Source of the DNA: CADCWK01 sp035944555
Lineage (GTDB): Bacteria; Chloroflexota; Chloroflexia; Thermomicrobiales; UBA6265
Reading direction: 5' to 3'
Length of the DNA: 64,000 nucleotides
Assembly (NCBI GenBank): GCA_035944555.1
Contig: DASZAY010000026.1
Location: 248,001-312,000, forward strand
Shown: positions 59,936 to 64,000 of the stretch, piece after piece
Layout: each line of letters opens with the position of its first letter
Position numbering within the stretch: the first letter of the stretch is position 1
Position numbers and translations under genes: made by a program
Notes under the pieces: model-generated
Told to the model about the DNA's origin: nothing
What the model saw: the letters and a program-made list of their open reading frames with translations, nothing else
Database searches by the model: none

Positions 59936-61633
59936 CTACGCGCCGCCCTGCTCCTGCAGCGCGGCCTCGAACTCGCTGCGGATCTGGTCGCCGCCACGGC
60001 TTCGCCAGTCGGCCACGGCCTCGTCGAAGTTATCCAGCGACTCGCGCCCGGTGACCATCGCGGCGATCCGGTCGACGCCGTACTGCTCCAACGCCGGGCC
60101 GCTCTCGACGTGGGTCGGCGAGAACAGGCGGATGGTCGGGTTGTCCCGGCCAAGCGCGGCGGAACTGAGCGCGATCTGCTGGAGTTCCGGGCCCAGCTCG
60201 GGCTGCTCCGGGAAGTAGTAGACCGGGATCCCGTCCATCACATAGTCCAGGTCACCACGCTCGAGGCGGCCCTGGTCATTGATGATCCGGGCGCCGCTCT
60301 CATTGACCGTGTGATGGATCCCCTCGATACCGTAGTTGAAGAAGTTGGACTCCTCCGAGCCGAACGGCGCGGCGAGGTAATCCAGGATGCGCAGGAGCTC
60401 CAGAAGGCGCTCATCGTCGCTCACCGACGACGGGATGGCGGTGAAGCCGAAGAAGCCGGGGTCGTTCCATGTCGCACCGGGCTGGCCGTCTTCACCGACC
60501 GGGACGTACGGCGCGAGGCGGGCCTCCGGATTGTTCATCTGCATCTTGGTGATGATGTTGCCCGGCGTCATCATCGTCGTCAGTGCATCGAGGTGCAGGC
60601 CCGTCTGGCCGGCGATGAAGGCTGCCTGAGCCTGGGGGTGGGTCATCGTCGCGGCGTCCGGATGGTAGCCGCCCGCGGCATACGTCTCCGCCTGCCACTG
60701 GACTTCCTGCCGGAACTCCTCGGTCTCGTTGGTGAACACCATCGAGCCATCGTCGTTGATCCGCCACTCGCGCGGCGCGCGGTACATATAGGCGGCCAGC
60801 TTGTTGTCCATGACGTGCCAGCCGAACCAGTGCCGGCTCATGCCGTAGGTGTCGGCCGAGCCATTGCCGTCCGGGTCACCCTGGGTGAACGCGACGAGCA
60901 TCTCACGCACGGTGTCCGGGGTGGTCGGCGGGGCGATGCCGAGATTTTCGACCCAGTCGGCCCGGTAGAACGGCAGCGAGCTGAACTGGGCGCCGGTCAC
61001 TTTCGGGACGCCGTAGATCTTCCCCTGGAACCGGACGTTGTCCCACGCGTACTGCGGGAACGTCGCCAGGTTCGGGAACTGCTGAAGCGCATCACCAGTC
61101 ACGTAATCGGTGAGGTCGAGGAAGGCACCCTGCTGGAGAGCCTGCCACTGCTGCGGGGCACCCTGCTGCGGGTTCAGGTAGAACAGGTCCGGAAGGTCGC
61201 CGCCGGCGAGCCTGGCCGAGGTGATCTCACCCCACTGTGGCTGCGGGACGATGTCGATCTCCCACGTGACGCCGAGGCGGCGCTCCATCTCCTGCCAGTA
61301 CGGGTTGCTGTCGCGGCCCGGGGGCGGTGGGTTGTAGCCGATGGTCAGCGCGCGCACAGTCCCGCCGCTGCCCGGGACCCCGTCGTAGGAGACGAACGGC
61401 TCCGGCGCCTTGGTGTATGCATCAGGCACGGCCGGGTTGTTGGACGGGTAGTAGCCATCAGCGGCCGGGGTACCGCCCGCGGCCGGAGTCGCGTCCTGCG
61501 CGAAGCTGATCCTGGGCAGACTGCCGATGGCGGCGACGCCTGCAGCCGCGGCACCTCCCCATCGGAGCAGTGTCCGGCGGTCCGTCAGACGATGGGTCGC
61601 GGGGGTGATCAACGACGACTTCCGTGACGTCAT
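59936..61633 (-). CDS. Tat-exported large solute-binding protein (LipO/YtcQ type), copy 2
   Basis: A 565-residue paralogue. Tat leader TDRRTLLRWGGAAAAGVAAI, no lipobox cysteine. Conserved GRDSNPYWQEMERRLGVTWE, GGDLPDLFYLNPQQGAPQQW, PQYAWDNVRFQGKIYGVPKV, GSEESNFFNYGIEGIHHTVN and FEAALQEQGGA. ATG 61633 is chosen; the frame is open 16 codons further. It shares the same fold with copies 1 and 3 but with clear divergence in the middle. Confidence 0.92.
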   Translation of the reverse strand: MTSRKSSLITPATHRLTDRRTLLRWGGAAAAGVAAIGSLPRISFAQDATPAAGGTPAADGYYPSNNPAVPDAYTKAPEPFVSYDGVPGSGGTVRALTIGYNPPPPGRDSNPYWQEMERRLGVTWEIDIVPQPQWGEITSARLAGGDLPDLFYLNPQQGAPQQWQALQQGAFLDLTDYVTGDALQQFPNLATFPQYAWDNVRFQGKIYGVPKVTGAQFSSLPFYRADWVENLGIAPPTTPDTVREMLVAFTQGDPDGNGSADTYGMSRHWFGWHVMDNKLAAYMYRAPREWRINDDGSMVFTNETEEFRQEVQWQAETYAAGGYHPDAATMTHPQAQAAFIAGQTGLHLDALTTMMTPGNIITKMQMNNPEARLAPYVPVGEDGQPGATWNDPGFFGFTAIPSSVSDDERLLELLRILDYLAAPFGSEESNFFNYGIEGIHHTVNESGARIINDQGRLERGDLDYVMDGIPVYYFPEQPELGPELQQIALSSAALGRDNPTIRLFSPTHVESGPALEQYGVDRIAAMVTGRESLDNFDEAVADWRSRGGDQIRSEFEAALQEQGGA

Positions 61634-62107
61634 GATGCTCTTGTCCTCTCCGTACGGCCAGAGACGATTGATTGCCAGCATCGGCCCCGTTATCTTCGCA
61701 CACCTTTACTGATCTGACTGGTGTCCTGATAGTGGAAAAACAGGCAATTCTTCGCTGGTTGATTGCCTGGCCAGCAGGAACGGGGCAGGTTCTCGCAGGG
61801 ATCGAATCAGAATCGACCGTCCCGCCCTGTCGTAGATCACTCCTCGGCCCCGGAGCGACCGGGCCAAACACTCTTGACCTTCGGAGCGCGCCCGATGGAC
61901 TGCCCAGTCCCGCCAGGGTTGGATAACCGAATCGGACATCGAGAAGTCGTTCCGACGGGCAGCGATTGCGGCGATGCGATCACTCCCCGACCGACTGAGC
62001 GCCGGACCAATGGTCCTGCCCGATACCGGAAAAACGGTAAGACCCAGGGGCACCGGTATCCCGGTGCCCCTGGGTCATCTGCGTCCGACCCGGGTGTTCG
62101 TGGAGGA
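61634..62107. other. Intergenic region between solute-binding protein copies 2 and 3
   Basis: 474 bases. It holds the terminator at 62041-62076 for copy 3 and the unseen promoter of copy 2. No gene, tRNA or repeat was recognised. Confidence 0.45.
62041..62076. terminator. 16-bp hairpin, terminator of solute-binding protein copy 3 (minus)
   Basis: GACCCAGGGGCACCGG, loop TATC, then the exact complement. On the minus strand it is followed by TTACCGTTTTTCC, a genuine U-tract. One of the best terminators in the window. Confidence 0.85.
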
Positions 62108-63871
62108 CTAGCCCTGCTGGGCCAGGGCCTCCTCGTACTCGGCCCGGATCTGGTCGCCACCACGCTCACGCCAACCGGCGATCGCGGCGTCGAGCTCCTC
62201 GAAGGAGGCCCGGCCGGTAACGATGGCGTTGATGCTGTCGGCACCGAACTGGTTGAGCGCCGGACCATTCTCGACGTTGGTCTCCGAGAACAGCGTCAGT
62301 GCCGGGTTGTCGATCCCGATGTCGAAGTTCCGGATCGCCTGATCCATGACGGTCAGGGCCAGCTCCGGCTGGTCGGGATAGTAGAAGGTCGGGCTCGGCG
62401 GCATCAGATAGACCAGCGCCGAGCGGTCCTGGCGCAGCTGATCCGTGACGATCGGCGCGCCGGTCTCCGGGTCGCGGTTGAAGTGCGTCCCCTCGATACC
62501 GTAGTTGAGGAACAGCCACTCCTCCGAGCCGAACGGGGAGTTCAGGTAGTCCAGGATCCGGAGCAGCTCCATGACCCGATCCTCGTCAGTCACGCTGGCC
62601 GGGATACCGTTGAAGCCGAAGAAGCCCGGCGTGTTCCGGACGACGCCCGGCTGTCCATCCGGACCCACGGGATACATCGCGGTCACCGCCGCTGCCGGGT
62701 TGACCAGCTGCGCCCGGTCCGTCACGCTACCGGTCCCGTAGAACGAGCCGAAGCCCTCGGAATGGAGCCCGGTCGTGCCGGCGATGAACGCTTCCTGCGC
62801 CGTCGAGAAGGTCATATTGGCGGCGTCGGGGTGGTAGGTCCCGGCGGCGTACAGCTGCCGCATGTAGTCGATCGCCTGCCGGTACTCATCCGTCTCGATC
62901 TGGTACGTCATCGTCCCGTCGGGGTTGACGCGCCAGTCGTGCGGCACCCGGAACATGGTGCTGGCGAGCGTGTTGTCCCAAGGCAGCCAGCCACCCTCGA
63001 AGCGGCCCTGGCCCCAGGTGTCCGGGTTACCGTTGCCGTTCGGATCACCACTGGTGAACGCCTGGAGCAGCTGCATCATCTGCTCCGGGCCCTGGGCGCC
63101 GGAGAGGCCGACCGTCTCCGCCCAGTCCGACCGGTAATGGGGAACGTTGCCGTAGCGGGAACTATGCGGGGACGGGATCCCGAGGATCTTGCCCTGGAAC
63201 TTGACGTTGTTCCAGACGTACTCCGGGATGTTCCGCAGGTTCGGGAACTGCTGGAGAGCTTCACCGGTGACATACGGCGTCAGGTCCTGGAAAGCCCCCT
63301 GCTGCAACGCCTGGTACTGCTGCGGCGCGCTCTGGCCGGGGTTGATATAGAAGATGTCGGGCAGGTCGCCGCCAGCCAGCCGGGCCGAGGTAACTTCGCC
63401 GTACTGCGGCTGCGGGACGATGTCGATCTCCCACGTCACGCCGAGACGGCGCTCCAGCTCCTGCCAGTACGGGTTGCTGTCGCGGCCCGGGGGCGGAGGA
63501 TCGTAGGCGATGGTCAGGGCACGAACCGTTCCGCCGGTGCCGGGGGCCCCCTGCGACGAGACGAACTGCTCGGGCAGACCGGTGTAGGCATCGGGCACGC
63601 CCTCGCGGCCGGACGGATAGTGGATCTGCCCCGGAACGGGCTGCGTGCCGCCGGCGACCGGCGTCGAACCGGGCGTGGCGTCCGGAGTCGCGCCAGGCGT
63701 CGCGGCCGGCGTGCTGTCCTGGGCAAAGGTGATGCGCGGCAGCGCGGCGGCGGCTCCAAACGCGGCGGCGCCACCGGCGGCCCCACGGACGAGATTGCGC
63801 CGCGAGACCCGCTTCGACGGGCCCGACGTCGGGCGAAGAATGGAGCGGAACGACTGGTCATTGTCGGTCAT
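62108..63871 (-). CDS. Tat-exported large solute-binding protein (LipO/YtcQ type), copy 3
   Basis: A 587-residue paralogue from ATG 63871 (CAGGGAG site). Tat leader (VSRRNLVRGAAGGAAAFGAA), no lipobox, then a long ATPGATPDATPGSTP linker. Conserved GRDSNPYWQELERRLGVTWE, GGDLPDIFYINPGQSAPQQY, GSEEWLFLNYGIEGTHFNRD, and EEYEEALAQQG at the end. Copies 1 and 3 share more (GNGNPDTWG, FxSExFGSFxG) than either does with copy 2. Confidence 0.93.
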   Translation of the reverse strand: MTDNDQSFRSILRPTSGPSKRVSRRNLVRGAAGGAAAFGAAAALPRITFAQDSTPAATPGATPDATPGSTPVAGGTQPVPGQIHYPSGREGVPDAYTGLPEQFVSSQGAPGTGGTVRALTIAYDPPPPGRDSNPYWQELERRLGVTWEIDIVPQPQYGEVTSARLAGGDLPDIFYINPGQSAPQQYQALQQGAFQDLTPYVTGEALQQFPNLRNIPEYVWNNVKFQGKILGIPSPHSSRYGNVPHYRSDWAETVGLSGAQGPEQMMQLLQAFTSGDPNGNGNPDTWGQGRFEGGWLPWDNTLASTMFRVPHDWRVNPDGTMTYQIETDEYRQAIDYMRQLYAAGTYHPDAANMTFSTAQEAFIAGTTGLHSEGFGSFYGTGSVTDRAQLVNPAAAVTAMYPVGPDGQPGVVRNTPGFFGFNGIPASVTDEDRVMELLRILDYLNSPFGSEEWLFLNYGIEGTHFNRDPETGAPIVTDQLRQDRSALVYLMPPSPTFYYPDQPELALTVMDQAIRNFDIGIDNPALTLFSETNVENGPALNQFGADSINAIVTGRASFEELDAAIAGWRERGGDQIRAEYEEALAQQG

Positions 63872-64000
63872 CGGACTCCCTGTTTCTGTACTGCGGACCC
63901 CGGGGCCCATGCGCCGGGGAGACTGCGATTCGGGCCGGTCCTGATGCCTGAACCGGCCATGGTGGACGGTTCCGGAACGTGGACCGCCCTACCCGTGGGT
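63872..64000. other. Upstream region of solute-binding protein copy 3
   Basis: 129 bases to the window edge. An inverted repeat GGCCGGT...ACCGGCC near 63935-63960 with an internal 12-base spacer is visible. It probably contains the promoter for copy 3. No other feature. Confidence 0.35.

Noticed and set aside
1..64000. CRISPR arrays, tRNA or rRNA genes, insertion sequences, prophage
   Set aside because: No regularly spaced repeats, cloverleaf-like CCA-ended segments, transposase motifs or phage structural genes were recognised on either strand; small RNAs could still be missed without computation.

Overview
The window is a GC-rich (about two-thirds G+C) bacterial chromosome segment, densely coded on both strands. 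It looks like Chloroflexota, probably Thermomicrobiales. The support is indirect. Many exported proteins carry twin-arginine leaders with no lipobox cysteine, followed by low-complexity Thr/Pro/Ala linkers (ATPxATP type). There are F420-type oxidoreductases, DUF2382/PRC-barrel proteins, Yip1-like membrane proteins and very large exported solute-binding proteins. No rRNA, tRNA, CRISPR array, insertion sequence or phage gene was recognised, so this is core/accessory chromosome rather than an obvious island.

Layout. 0-5.5 kb: truncated Gfo/Idh/MocA oxidoreductase, frameshifted GNAT, cobalamin adenosyltransferase, proS, then a run of tiny glycine-rich membrane proteins ending in a paralogous remnant and a strong terminator. 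5.6-11.5 kb: SDR epimerase, lepB, exported phytase-like esterase, class III aminotransferase, exported Fe/Mn superoxide dismutase. 11.5-13.7 kb: decayed LysR and P450 genes that have lost both 5' ends, plus an intact ABM monooxygenase. 13.8-20.4 kb: GNATs, MarR, a PRC-barrel protein, argH, 7Fe ferredoxin, EEP hydrolase, and an Rrf2/SnoaL-like pair that may share an operator. 20.4-30.8 kb: nitrilase-type hydrolase, DinB, methyltransferase, a Zn-ribbon/beta-helix protein, PadR with its membrane partner, a DUF2382 protein, then an unusual UvrD-like helicase overlapping a second Zn-ribbon/beta-helix gene that is split by an in-frame amber codon, and an APH-type kinase. 30.9-43.3 kb: cca, an SRPBCC pseudogene, a DoxX-like membrane protein, an orphan ABC permease, proline racemase family, two Yip1 paralogues, a DDN-type oxidoreductase, ParB-fold, metallophosphoesterase and PHP proteins, DUF1684, and a secreted protein. 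43.4-57.6 kb: prfA, NfeD, an aminotransferase with an Lrp/AsnC regulator, two MOSC proteins, a VOC protein, two LLM flavin oxidoreductases, an orphan GAF-PAS histidine kinase, and an exported SH3-repeat protein. 57.7-63.9 kb: three tandem paralogous Tat-exported solute-binding proteins with no permease or ATPase in view.

How genes work together. Clear co-transcription cases, judged by ATGA overlaps or very short spacing, are P450 remnant-ABM, PadR-permease-prefix protein, UvrD-Zn-ribbon protein, argH-GNAT, and Lrp-aminotransferase. Most other genes look monocistronic and are bracketed by long perfect GC hairpins. The most novel-looking item is the UvrD/Zn-ribbon/beta-helix locus (26.3-29.9 kb) and its fused paralogue at 22.6-23.6 kb. 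All functions are inferred from recognisable motifs in the translated sequence; no database search was possible.
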